NCBI GenBank assembly: GCA_020630305.1
Contig: JAHDBQ010000012.1
Coordinates: 5,283-10,780 of the forward strand
Length of the DNA: 5,498 nucleotides
DNA from: Alphaproteobacteria bacterium
GTDB lineage: Bacteria; Pseudomonadota; Alphaproteobacteria; Rickettsiales; Rickettsiaceae
Direction: 5' to 3'
Made by a program: the position numbers and the translations under genes. The notes under the pieces are model-generated. The model was not told the origin of the DNA and did not search any database. It saw only the letters and a program-made list of their open reading frames with translations. This document shows, in pieces, positions 1 to 5,498 of this stretch (within the stretch, counting starts at the first letter, position 1; each line of letters starts with the position of its first letter).

Positions 1-284
1 GAGGGACACTCACAATGAATAACTTTTTTGATAAAAGAATATTTGGAAGTCACAGAGGAGATGTCTATTTTATATTTTGCGCCTCCAAAAGCATTTGGAA
101 GGGAGACATTTACAACCCCTTTGAATTTACCCAAAAACTTTGCGGTAACTTTTATTTTATTATCGGAGATATATTCTATGCTGTAATTAATTCCTGTGCA
201 TTCATTAACACGGGGTGAAAAACCATAGAGATATAATGGCGGGAATAAAATTATTACTACAAGAAATATCAGAGTTTGTTTCAT
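1..284 (-). CDS. Predicted secreted protein, N-terminal part only (runs off left edge)
   Basis: The minus strand is open without a stop from an ATG at 284-282 to the window edge (94 whole codons). The start of the protein looks like a signal peptide: MKQ, a hydrophobic stretch at about residues 4-20 (TLIFLVVIILFPPLYLY), then a possible cleavage near YG-FS at about residues 21-22. The exported part that can be seen is about 70 residues of beta-type sequence, including KVTAKFLGKFKG and VSLPNAFGG, with cysteines near residues 29, 91 and 93. The pattern of a strand, a Gly-Lys turn, then LPN-FGG faintly recalls the N-terminal beta domain of M61-type metallopeptidases. This is a weak impression and I do not assign the family. 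The start lies 19 nt after the DUF1653 stop with a weak GAAAGA ribosome site, so the two genes are probably cotranscribed. Plus-strand reading frames here are shadows. Confidence 0.6.
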   Translation of the reverse strand, partial: MKQTLIFLVVIILFPPLYLYGFSPRVNECTGINYSIEYISDNKIKVTAKFLGKFKGVVNVSLPNAFGGAKYKIDISSVTSKYSFIKKVIHCECP

Positions 285-303
285 TTGTCTTTCGTGGGTC
301 TAA

Positions 304-561
304 TTATCTTGATTCATCTAATGTAGCAGGGGCAGTTATTGTTGGTCCAATATATTTAAACCTTTCAACCTCCTTGCCATTGATATTTTCTGTTTTATTG
401 AATATATCAACTGGTCTTACCCACATTCTATAATCGCCATATAAGGCTTTATAAAGAATTAAAACTTCGAGGCTTTCTGAGTGCCTACAAACGCCAATCA
501 CTTCATATTTCATGCCTTTGTAATACTCGTATAAGCCTGGTTTTATCAAATCATCTTCCAT
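304..561 (-). CDS. DUF1653 domain protein (85 aa)
   Basis: This small cytoplasmic protein of unknown function belongs to the DUF1653 family. Family hallmarks are in order: GLYEYYKGMKYEV (residues 9-21), the conserved CRHSESLE block (25-32), LYKALYGD (36-43), the MWVRP motif (46-50), and ending in NGKEVERFKYIG (61-72). The last 13 residues are a low-complexity tail outside the domain. A good Shine-Dalgarno AAGGA sits 7 nt before the ATG and supports this start. The family is usually a stand-alone domain of about 65-90 residues, so the gene looks complete. It lies 84 bp downstream of recN in the same direction, with a candidate promoter of its own in the gap, and 19 nt before a predicted secreted protein. 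The domain identification is firm, but the biochemical role is unknown. Confidence 0.9.
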   Translation of the reverse strand: MEDDLIKPGLYEYYKGMKYEVIGVCRHSESLEVLILYKALYGDYRMWVRPVDIFNKTENINGKEVERFKYIGPTITAPATLDESR

Positions 562-600
562 AATATAATCCTTATATTAAGTTGCGTTTAGATTCTTTAT

Positions 601-629
601 TTTATACAAGAAAGAAAAGTTCACTGCAA
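601..629 (-). promoter_or_regulatory. Candidate sigma-70 promoter for the DUF1653 gene
   Basis: On the minus strand, TTGCAG (629-624) and TATAAA (606-601) are separated by exactly 17 bp. The -10 box matches 5 of 6 consensus bases; the -35 matches only the TTG core. Transcription would begin near 594, giving a leader of about 33 nt that contains the AAGGA ribosome site. In AT-rich DNA such matches arise by chance, so this is tentative. Readthrough from recN is equally possible, because no convincing terminator follows recN. Confidence 0.33.
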
Positions 630-645
630 TGAAAAAATTCATTTA

Positions 646-2286
646 CTATATCAGCTCTTTCGCTGCTTCTATACCAGCCTTGGTTATTTTTTTACCGGAG
701 ATCATTCTGGCAAGTTCATATGGTTTTTCTTCGCATTTAAGTGTATTTATATTAACGGATGTGTGTGACTCATGCTGCTGCTTTTCTACTAAAATGTGCT
801 GATCCGCCTTTCCAGCTACTTGCGGTTGGTGAGTGATTACAATAATTTGCACAACTTTGCTTAAAGACTTTAGGCGCTCACCAATAGAGTCTGCAACCGA
901 GCCGCTTATGCCAACATCAATCTCGTCAAAGATAATGGTTTGTTTTGGGGCGTTATCAAATAATGCTACTCGCAAAGAAAGCATGAAACGTGAGAGCTCT
1001 CCACCAGATGCAATTTTGTCGATTTGCGATAATTCCATTCCTGGATTGGTTGAAGCTACAAAACGTACCTCGTCAATTCCATTGGCTGAAATGTTATTTT
1101 GGTCTGCGTCAACTGTAATTTGAAATTGCGCCTTTTTCATGTCAAGATATTTAAGCTCTTGCATAACTTTTTCGGAAAGATCTTCCGCTGCTTCTTGTCT
1201 TTTTTTAGACAAGTTGCTGGCTATTTTTGAGTAGTCAGACTTGGCTATTAGCATTTTTTCTTCAAGCTTTGCACTGTCAGAGATCTGTGATTGTAACCTA
1301 TCTAGTTTTTCTTTTGATTTTTTCAGGAAATTACCTAGCTCATCTACAGTAGAGTTATGCTTCCTAGCTAGAGAGCGTATTAGATAAAGACGGTCATCAA
1401 TTTCCTCTAAAGAATGTTCGGGCATTTCTAGTTCTTGTAGGCAGTTCTGCAGAGAGCTTTTTACGGTTTCAACCTTGTCGTATATTTGTTCTAAATCAGT
1501 GTCTATTTTTGTAAGGTATTTATTCTCAGAGTCTGCGATAATACGCTGTGAGCGCAGCACGACTTGCCCGATTGAGCTATGTTCTATATCTTGCAGTAAA
1601 TCTGTAATTATTTTACGCTCTTTATCATAATTCTGGATATTTTTTTTGATATCTACAAGCTCCTCTTCCTCGCCTTTATAGATATTAGCCTCTTCTAATT
1701 CAGTGCAAATATGCTCAAGATATTCTATTTCGTTGGCAATTGCTTGCTTATTTTGTTCAAATAATTCTATCTGTTTTGTGCATTCTTGTAGATCGTAATA
1801 AAGTTTAGAAGTCTGTTGTTTTAGCGTTCCTAATTTGGCAAACTCGTCTAATATTCTCATATGAGATTTAGAATCCATCAGCAAAGTATGATTATGCTGG
1901 CCGTGAAGCTCTAATAAATAATTAAATAAATTTTGCAATAATTTTGCAGTTACTAGCTGATCATTCAAGAAAAACTTTTTGCGCCCTGAGCTTGTTTGAA
2001 CCCTTTTGATAATAAGGTCATCATCATTTTCTATTTCAATATCAATCTCTGCAAGATGATTTTCAATTTCTGTAGTCTTCGAAAAAACTATGCTAACACT
2101 GCATTTTTCTGCAGATGGGCGGACCGGGTCATTACTAAATTTACCACCTAAAGCAAATAAAATCGAGTCTAGCAGAATAGATTTACCAGCGCCAGTTTGG
2201 CCAGTAATAACAGAAAAGCCTTCTTTGAATTCTAGATCTAATTTTTTAATTAGAATAAAGTCTTTTATGTGAAGGCTTTGCAACAT
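646..2286 (-). CDS. recN: DNA repair protein RecN (SMC-like ATPase)
   Basis: RecN is a cytoplasmic SMC-like ATPase recruited to DNA double-strand breaks, where it helps RecA-dependent recombinational repair by holding DNA ends or sister chromatids together. At 546 residues it matches the usual length of about 550. The opening MLQSLHIKDFILIKKLDLEF is the standard RecN start, followed by Walker A GQTGAGKS (29-36), then the RecN-typical ELHGQHNHTLLMD (126-138). A central region rich in Glu, Lys and Leu (about 150-370) is predicted coiled coil. The C-terminal ATPase lobe has the ABC signature SGGELSR (427-433), Walker B TIIFDEIDVG (450-459, catalytic Glu455) and the switch histidine in THQP (His486). 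Walker A has Gln where many RecN proteins have Glu (GETGAGKS). The gene starts 22 nt after the bamD stop, an arrangement common in alphaproteobacteria. No strong Shine-Dalgarno is visible, so translation may depend on coupling to bamD. Confidence 0.97.
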   Translation of the reverse strand: MLQSLHIKDFILIKKLDLEFKEGFSVITGQTGAGKSILLDSILFALGGKFSNDPVRPSAEKCSVSIVFSKTTEIENHLAEIDIEIENDDDLIIKRVQTSSGRKKFFLNDQLVTAKLLQNLFNYLLELHGQHNHTLLMDSKSHMRILDEFAKLGTLKQQTSKLYYDLQECTKQIELFEQNKQAIANEIEYLEHICTELEEANIYKGEEEELVDIKKNIQNYDKERKIITDLLQDIEHSSIGQVVLRSQRIIADSENKYLTKIDTDLEQIYDKVETVKSSLQNCLQELEMPEHSLEEIDDRLYLIRSLARKHNSTVDELGNFLKKSKEKLDRLQSQISDSAKLEEKMLIAKSDYSKIASNLSKKRQEAAEDLSEKVMQELKYLDMKKAQFQITVDADQNNISANGIDEVRFVASTNPGMELSQIDKIASGGELSRFMLSLRVALFDNAPKQTIIFDEIDVGISGSVADSIGERLKSLSKVVQIIVITHQPQVAGKADQHILVEKQQHESHTSVNINTLKCEEKPYELARMISGKKITKAGIEAAKELI

Positions 2287-2308
2287 AATATTTAAATTTT
2301 TGGATGTG

Positions 2309-3079
2309 CTATTTTACTAATCTGCTGCTATATCCAAGCCATTTACTGTTTGGGTATCTTGCAGCCAAGATAGCGTGATATCTAATTGCTTCTTCTTTGA
2401 TGCCAATCATCATTTGGCTTTCCACGATTCTGTATAAGCTCTCAGCATCATGGCTTGTGTCGCTGTATTTTTTATGCACTTCTTGGAATCTGCTTATGGC
2501 AGCAATTGGATTCTTTTTATTTAAGTAATAACGACCAATATCCATTTCTTTCCCAGCTAGGTAATTTTTTACTAATACTAGTTTCTTGCGAGAGTCAGCT
2601 GCATATTTACTATTTGGGAATCTCTTGATAACCTCCTGGAAAGAATCAAGAGCGAATCTAGTGTTTGACTGGTCTAGTTCAATATCAGAAATTTGCGCGT
2701 AGCTGTTTAAGCCTTTTAAGTAATATGCATAACCAACTTCTTTATGTCTTGGATGTAGCCTGATGAAAATATCAAGAACATCAATTGATTCTTCGTTCTC
2801 GCCTGCTTTATAAAGGGAGTAGGCTTGCATCAGCTCCGCTTTCGGAGTTATCTCTTTGCCTGGATGTTGGAAGAATACTTTTTCAAATTCTGCAGATGCT
2901 TTTTCAAAACGACTTTCTTTTAAAAGTTCAACACCTTTTGAATATAAAATGTCTGCTGGTATTACGATGTCATTATCAAGTTCCTTTTTGCTACAAGCTG
3001 AAATGCTTATTGAAATCAATACAATAAAAGTAATTTTTTGTAAAATCTTTTTTGTGATAGTCATTTTATTTAAAACCAT
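2309..3079 (-). CDS. bamD: Outer membrane assembly lipoprotein BamD
   Basis: BamD (formerly ComL/YfiO) is the essential lipoprotein of the BAM complex. It sits on the periplasmic face of the outer membrane, binds BamA and helps insert beta-barrel proteins. The 256-residue product has a lipoprotein signal peptide: basic start, hydrophobic ITFIVLISISIS, then lipobox ISAC with acylated Cys29. Five TPR-like repeats follow at roughly 43-76, 79-112, 116-155, 176-209 and 212-246. Recognisable blocks include SRFEKASAEFEKV (56-68), the KRFPNSKYA segment (152-160), LAGKEMDIGRYYLNKKNPIAAISRF (174-198 region) and the closing ARYPNSKW (240-247). A second in-frame Met at residue 6 (3064) would also keep the signal peptide; neither start has a strong ribosome site, and the longer one is kept. 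tatA lies 57 bp upstream and recN 22 bp downstream. In many relatives lpxC precedes bamD; here tatA does. Confidence 0.95.
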   Translation of the reverse strand: MVLNKMTITKKILQKITFIVLISISISACSKKELDNDIVIPADILYSKGVELLKESRFEKASAEFEKVFFQHPGKEITPKAELMQAYSLYKAGENEESIDVLDIFIRLHPRHKEVGYAYYLKGLNSYAQISDIELDQSNTRFALDSFQEVIKRFPNSKYAADSRKKLVLVKNYLAGKEMDIGRYYLNKKNPIAAISRFQEVHKKYSDTSHDAESLYRIVESQMMIGIKEEAIRYHAILAARYPNSKWLGYSSRLVK

Positions 3080-3136
3080 TTTTCAATTTACTTAATGCCA
3101 AATTTTCAGGCGATATTTATCATCTGTAGAGAATAT

Positions 3137-3319
3137 TTATTCTTTATTCTCTTCTTCTTTCTTTTTATCTTTATCTTGGTTTTCATCTTCCCTAATAGCA
3201 GATTTAAATGATTTTAGCCCTTTCCCTAGTTCAGACATAACTTGAGGCAGCCTTCCAGCTCCAAATAATAGCAATATTATTAGTAAAATCAGCAGCAGCT
3301 GAGGAAAACTAAAGCTCAT
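3137..3319 (-). CDS. tatA: Twin-arginine translocase subunit TatA
   Basis: TatA is the small inner-membrane protein that polymerises with TatBC to let folded proteins cross the cytoplasmic membrane. The 60-residue product has the full TatA layout: a short N terminus, one membrane helix (about residues 6-19, [12 protein letters not shown]), the FGAGRLP hinge (19-25), an amphipathic helix (about 25-43, with [12 protein letters not shown]), and a highly charged Asp/Glu/Lys tail (44-60). The FGAG hinge fits TatA rather than TatB, which usually has an FGP-type hinge and a longer tail. The length is in the normal range for short TatA proteins. A GGTGAG ribosome site 5 nt before the ATG fixes the start. 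No tatB or tatC is visible, so the Tat genes are probably scattered. Confidence 0.93.
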   Translation of the reverse strand: MSFSFPQLLLILLIILLLFGAGRLPQVMSELGKGLKSFKSAIREDENQDKDKKKEEENKE

Positions 3320-3324
3320 AAAAA

Positions 3325-3330
3325 CTCACC
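3325..3330 (-). promoter_or_regulatory. Ribosome binding site of tatA
   Basis: GGTGAG on the minus strand lies 5 nt before the tatA ATG. It is one of the few clear Shine-Dalgarno sites in the window and supports the short 60-residue reading. Confidence 0.65.
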
Positions 3331-3334
3331 AAAT

Positions 3335-3364
3335 TTGTTTATCTTTAAACATAATCATAAACAA
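3335..3364 (-). repeat. 8-bp perfect inverted repeat in the tatA leader
   Basis: TTGTTTAT and ATAAACAA (3335-3342 and 3357-3364) are perfect inverted repeats around a 14-nt AT-rich spacer. The repeat ends just before the tatA ribosome site. It could form a weak RNA hairpin in the leader or be a protein-binding palindrome. No T-run follows it on the minus strand, so it is not a terminator for the upstream SIMPL gene. AT-rich DNA produces such repeats by chance fairly often. Confidence 0.35.
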
Positions 3365-3450
3365 GATATATTCTTTTTTCCAGTATTATATTTATTTTAA
3401 ATACAAAAAACTCTTGATATAGTAACTCACCATGAAGATTATAGGGTATA

Positions 3451-4180
3451 TTAATCTTTTATTAGTACCGTTGCAGATATAGTAACCGAAACATTACTTT
3501 GCCCTGGCGCAGCAACTGGCGGAGCAGATGCTACTTCCGCACTCATGCTTTTATCCATTCTGTAAGACATGTCGTAATTATGCGCTCTGTATCTTCCGCC
3601 TGAATTTAAATTAATATTTAACACCTCGATATCCTCTTTGCCGAGTGCTTTTGCAACGCGCTTCGCTTTTTTCATTAATTTATCAAGAGCTTTTTCCATT
3701 AGTGAATCTCTGATTTGTTCATGAGTTTCTCTGGATATGCTATATCTTAAATTATTTAAGGCAAAGCCGATTGCTTGCAGGTCTCCAACTAATTTTAGAA
3801 TGTCTTTGGAGTTCTTGCCTTCAATTGTAAAAGACTGGCTTCCTTTCCATTTTGTTTCTTTTTGGCTATTTCTTCTATGGTAACTTTTATGCACTGAATA
3901 TCTTTTGGTAGTTACTTTTGCATCATTGATTTTTTTAGCCATTGCCAGGGCTTTTGTCATTTTATCATTAATCAAATTTTGCACCTCAGCTGACTTCTCG
4001 CCTTCAGTCTCAAAGCGTATATCTGCAATTAATAAATCCTGCTGAATTTCTTTGGTTTCAGTTGCAGATAGTGTAATTCTTGTACCTTTTTGTTCGTTTT
4101 TTTCATTTTCATGAGCCAAAGCTACATTGATATTAAACCAAGGATGCAATAATTGATGCTAATAATTTATGTGATTTCAT
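3451..4180 (-). CDS. SIMPL/DUF541 periplasmic protein, apparent 1-nt frameshift within the signal peptide
   Basis: The mature part is a SIMPL (DUF541, YggE/BP26-like) domain; these are exported oligomeric proteins of poorly defined role, some linked to stress. Family features are an opening strand GTRITLSATETKEIQ, a central IADIRFETEGEKSAEVQNL block, the helical segment EKALDKLMKKAKRVAKALG, and the C-terminal VSVTISATVLI strand. The continuous frame covers 4149-3451 (232 residues from a TTG) but lacks a ribosome site and a complete signal peptide. The ATG at 4180 has a strong Shine-Dalgarno (GGGAG, 7-nt spacing) and overlaps the dsbB stop as ATGA. It encodes MKSHKLLASIIASLV, then TAA at 4135-4133. 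Skipping one T there joins it to NINVALA-HENE, giving a classic signal peptide with Ala-Leu-Ala cleavage after residue 22 and a 242-residue product. I read this as one gene with a one-base indel, real or from sequencing. If real, the protein would probably not be exported. Confidence 0.85.
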
Positions 4181-4668
4181 TTTCTTTCTCCCATTTTAGA
4201 TTTGTTTGAAATTAAAGCTATTAAGACTATTATAAACAAAAATATATTCAAAAGCAAATTCCATTCGGCCATTGACAGTTTAAAGATAACCAAGGCTGGT
4301 TTGTTGCACATACCAAGCCCTTGACTGTAGAGCATGCTACGAAAATCATCTGCGGACATATTGCTGCCAATTTCAACTAATGGCTTACAAAAGCTCGACA
4401 TTGCAAATATTTGCCTTTCAACCCCGGAATGATATGCAGCTAAAAATATCGCGCCAATTATTGTTATGATGTAAAGAAACCTTGAACTTCTTCCTGATGC
4501 CAAGTTGTAAATTGATAGCCCTATAAATATCAGATAAGGAAAGCGCTGATAAATACATAATGGGCAAGCAACAAGTGCCATAATATATTCAACATAATAG
4601 GCAAAAGATAAGCCGATTATAGAAATAATTAGGATAAAAGAATCAAAATTCTTGAGTTTAATTGACAT
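4177..4668 (-). CDS. dsbB: Disulfide bond formation protein DsbB
   Basis: DsbB is a four-helix inner-membrane protein that reoxidises the periplasmic oxidase DsbA and passes electrons to quinones. The 163-residue length fits the family. Hydrophobic segments lie at about 10-30, 43-57, 64-80 and 136-154. The first periplasmic pair is CPLC (Cys35 and Cys38) followed by IYQRFPY, the DsbB signature. The second pair is Cys94 (SSFCKPL) and Cys121 (GMCNKPA), matching the long second periplasmic loop, and YHSGVERQ (79-86) is also characteristic. All four catalytic cysteines are present, so it should be active. Its TGA stop overlaps the ATG of the SIMPL gene (ATGA), implying translational coupling. No strong ribosome site precedes the ATG. 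A near-consensus promoter lies just upstream. No dsbA is in the window. Confidence 0.95.
   Translation of the reverse strand: MSIKLKNFDSFILIISIIGLSFAYYVEYIMALVACPLCIYQRFPYLIFIGLSIYNLASGRSSRFLYIITIIGAIFLAAYHSGVERQIFAMSSFCKPLVEIGSNMSADDFRSMLYSQGLGMCNKPALVIFKLSMAEWNLLLNIFLFIIVLIALISNKSKMGERK
4188..4192 (-). promoter_or_regulatory. Ribosome binding site for the SIMPL gene ATG at 4180
   Basis: GGGAG on the minus strand sits inside the last codons of dsbB, 7 nt before the ATG at 4180. It is the strongest Shine-Dalgarno in the window. It decides the start in favour of 4180, because the alternative TTG at 4149 has no such site. Confidence 0.75.
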
Positions 4669-4715
4669 AATGAAAAATTAATAATATTGTGTAGCTGAAA
4701 ACAACATTATATAAC
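4662..4715 (+). promoter_or_regulatory. Candidate promoter region for lysS
   Basis: Two plus-strand candidates fit. The first is TTGACA (4662-4667, perfect -35) with TATTGT (4685-4690, 4 of 6) at 17 bp, starting near 4697. The second is TTGTGT (4687-4692) with TATAAC (4710-4715, 5 of 6) at 17 bp, starting near 4722 and leaving a leader of only about 6 nt. The -10 of the second overlaps the -10 of the dsbB promoter. I cannot choose between them from sequence alone. Confidence 0.4.
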
Positions 4716-4734
4716 TACATTTCAATTATGACAA
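4706..4734 (-). promoter_or_regulatory. Near-consensus sigma-70 promoter for dsbB and the genes after it
   Basis: On the minus strand, TTGTCA (4734-4729; 5 of 6) and TATAAT (4711-4706; 6 of 6) are exactly 17 bp apart. Transcription would start near 4699, giving a leader of about 30 nt before the dsbB ATG at 4668. The -35 box overlaps the lysS start codon on the other strand. This is the best promoter match in the window. Confidence 0.65.
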
Positions 4735-5498
4735 TATCTTTTGATGATTTATCAAGTTCAAAAGCTTGGCCTTTTGTAGAAGCGCAAAGAATTTATGAGC
4801 AAATTGGTGGAAAACCCCCAGAAAAAGGCTATGTATTATTCGAAACTGGATATGGGCCATCAGGATTGCCGCACATCGGAACTTTTGCGGAAGTAACAAG
4901 AACTACTCTTGTTCGCAATGCTTTTGAGAAAATGTATGATATTCCAACAAAATTGATTTGTTTTTCAGATGATATGGACGGACTTCGTAAAGTGCCTGGT
5001 AACTTGCCCAATCAGGAAATGATTGAGCAGAATCTAGGCAAAGCGCTGACTAATATACCAGACCCGTTCGGCGAGAAAGAAAGTTTTGGTCATTATATGA
5101 ACGACAAGCTAAAAGGCTTCTTGGATAGTTTTGGCTTTGAATATGATTTCTACAGTGCAACTGAATGTTATGCTTCAGGTAAGTTTGACCATATGATGGT
5201 AAAAATGCTCGAGAAATATGACCAGATCATGAATCTGATGCTTCCTACATTCCGTGAAGAGCGCAAGAAAACCTATTCTCCATTTATGCCAATATGCCCT
5301 GATACGGAAATTGTTCTGCAGGTGCCAATTGAGAAAATAGATGTAGAGAAAAAAGTAATCTATTATAGAAATGATAAAGGCGATTTAGTAGAATCTCCGG
5401 TAACTGGTGGTAGATGCAAACTGCAATGGAAGCCGGATTTTGGCATGCGCTGGTCAGCCCTTGATGTAGATTATGAAATGTACGGTAAGGATCATAGA
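4728..5498 (+). CDS. lysS: Lysyl-tRNA synthetase, class I (N-terminal 257 codons; runs off right edge)
   Basis: This enzyme (also called lysK) charges tRNA-Lys with lysine in the cytoplasm. It is the rare class I form, unrelated to the class II LysRS of most bacteria. The frame is open from the ATG at 4728 to the window end. An in-frame TAG at 4692-4694 and no other ATG between fix the start. Diagnostic segments are [18 protein letters not shown] (39-56), carrying the HIGH-type ATP-binding motif as HIGT (49-52), then [14 protein letters not shown] of the Rossmann fold, and [14 protein letters not shown] followed by [11 protein letters not shown] near the right end. The KMSKS loop and the tRNA-binding C-terminal domain lie beyond the window. 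No Shine-Dalgarno precedes the ATG. The gene is divergent from dsbB across a 59-bp gap. Confidence 0.95.
   Translation, partial: MTISFDDLSSSKAWPFVEAQRIYEQIGGKPPEKGYVLFETGYGPSGLPHIGTFAEVTRTTLVRNAFEKMYDIPTKLICFSDDMDGLRKVPGNLPNQEMIEQNLGKALTNIPDPFGEKESFGHYMNDKLKGFLDSFGFEYDFYSATECYASGKFDHMMVKMLEKYDQIMNLMLPTFREERKKTYSPFMPICPDTEIVLQVPIEKIDVEKKVIYYRNDKGDLVESPVTGGRCKLQWKPDFGMRWSALDVDYEMYGKDHR

Larger units (their letters stand above)
3320..3450. other. Intergenic gap between the SIMPL gene and tatA
   Basis: This 131-bp AT-rich stretch is the largest gap in the window. On the minus strand it holds a perfect -10 hexamer TATAAT (3390-3385) with no good -35 at 16-18 bp. If active, it would start tatA transcripts near 3378 and place the inverted repeat 3335-3364 in the leader. 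I see no GC-rich hairpin with a T-tract after the SIMPL stop. A 13-codon reading frame beginning near 3433 has no sign of being a gene. Confidence 0.4.

Noticed and set aside
15..433. Two plus-strand reading frames (15-218 and 215-433)
   Set aside because: They lie opposite the secreted-protein start and the DUF1653 gene, have no family resemblance, and the minus-strand readings are clearly better.
625..644. Hairpin AATGAA-AAAA-TTCATT after recN as a terminator
   Set aside because: The stem is only 6 bp, all but two pairs are A-T, and no T-run follows on the minus strand.
833..1123. Plus-strand reading frame of 96 codons inside recN
   Set aside because: It is antisense to the conserved RecN ATPase lobe and has no recognisable protein features.
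2785..3095. Two overlapping plus-strand frames opposite bamD
   Set aside because: They are shadows of the BamD TPR and signal-peptide coding sequence.
3394..3434. Tiny 13-codon minus-strand frame in the gap before tatA
   Set aside because: It has no ribosome site, no conserved content, and a length expected by chance.
4133..4141. Programmed +1 frameshift like prfB
   Set aside because: The shift site is GUU-UAA, not CUU-UGA, no Shine-Dalgarno sits a few bases upstream, and UAA is an efficient stop. A simple indel explains it better.
4829..5011. Minus-strand reading frame of 60 codons
   Set aside because: It is antisense to the conserved N-terminal catalytic region of LysRS.

Overview
The window reads as part of a low-GC alphaproteobacterial chromosome, most likely of the Rickettsiales or a related host-associated lineage. 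This is inferred from three things: the strong AT bias, a class I lysyl-tRNA synthetase (typical of alphaproteobacteria, spirochaetes and archaea, whereas most bacteria use class II), and the adjacent bamD-recN pair that is common in alphaproteobacteria. No mobile element, CRISPR array, tRNA or rRNA was seen.

Seven genes lie head to tail on the minus strand. In transcription order they are dsbB (4668-4177), a SIMPL/DUF541 periplasmic protein (4180-3451), tatA (3319-3137), bamD (3079-2309), recN (2286-646), a small DUF1653 protein (561-304), and the first 94 codons of a predicted secreted protein that runs off the left edge (284-1). One gene, class I lysS, runs divergently on the plus strand from 4728 off the right edge; its 257 visible codons are all open. 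Gaps between genes are short. The longest is about 131 bp (3320-3450), so there is no gene-free stretch over 300 bases.

The dsbB-SIMPL-tatA-bamD stretch has an envelope theme: periplasmic disulfide formation, a periplasmic SIMPL protein, twin-arginine export and outer-membrane beta-barrel assembly. recN (double-strand break repair) follows bamD as it does in many relatives. DUF1653 and the truncated secreted protein appear to form a small downstream unit, perhaps with its own promoter. The dsbB-lysS gap holds a near-consensus sigma-70 promoter for the minus-strand genes, which overlaps possible lysS promoters.

The most notable observation concerns the SIMPL gene. Its natural start (ATG at 4180, strong Shine-Dalgarno, ATGA overlap with the dsbB stop) encodes the first part of a signal peptide but reaches a stop after 15 codons. 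The rest of the signal peptide, ending in a clean Ala-Leu-Ala cleavage site, and the whole mature domain continue in the +1 frame. This is either a one-base indel (real or a sequencing error) or, much less likely, recoding. I found no clear evidence of a wholly new biological system here.
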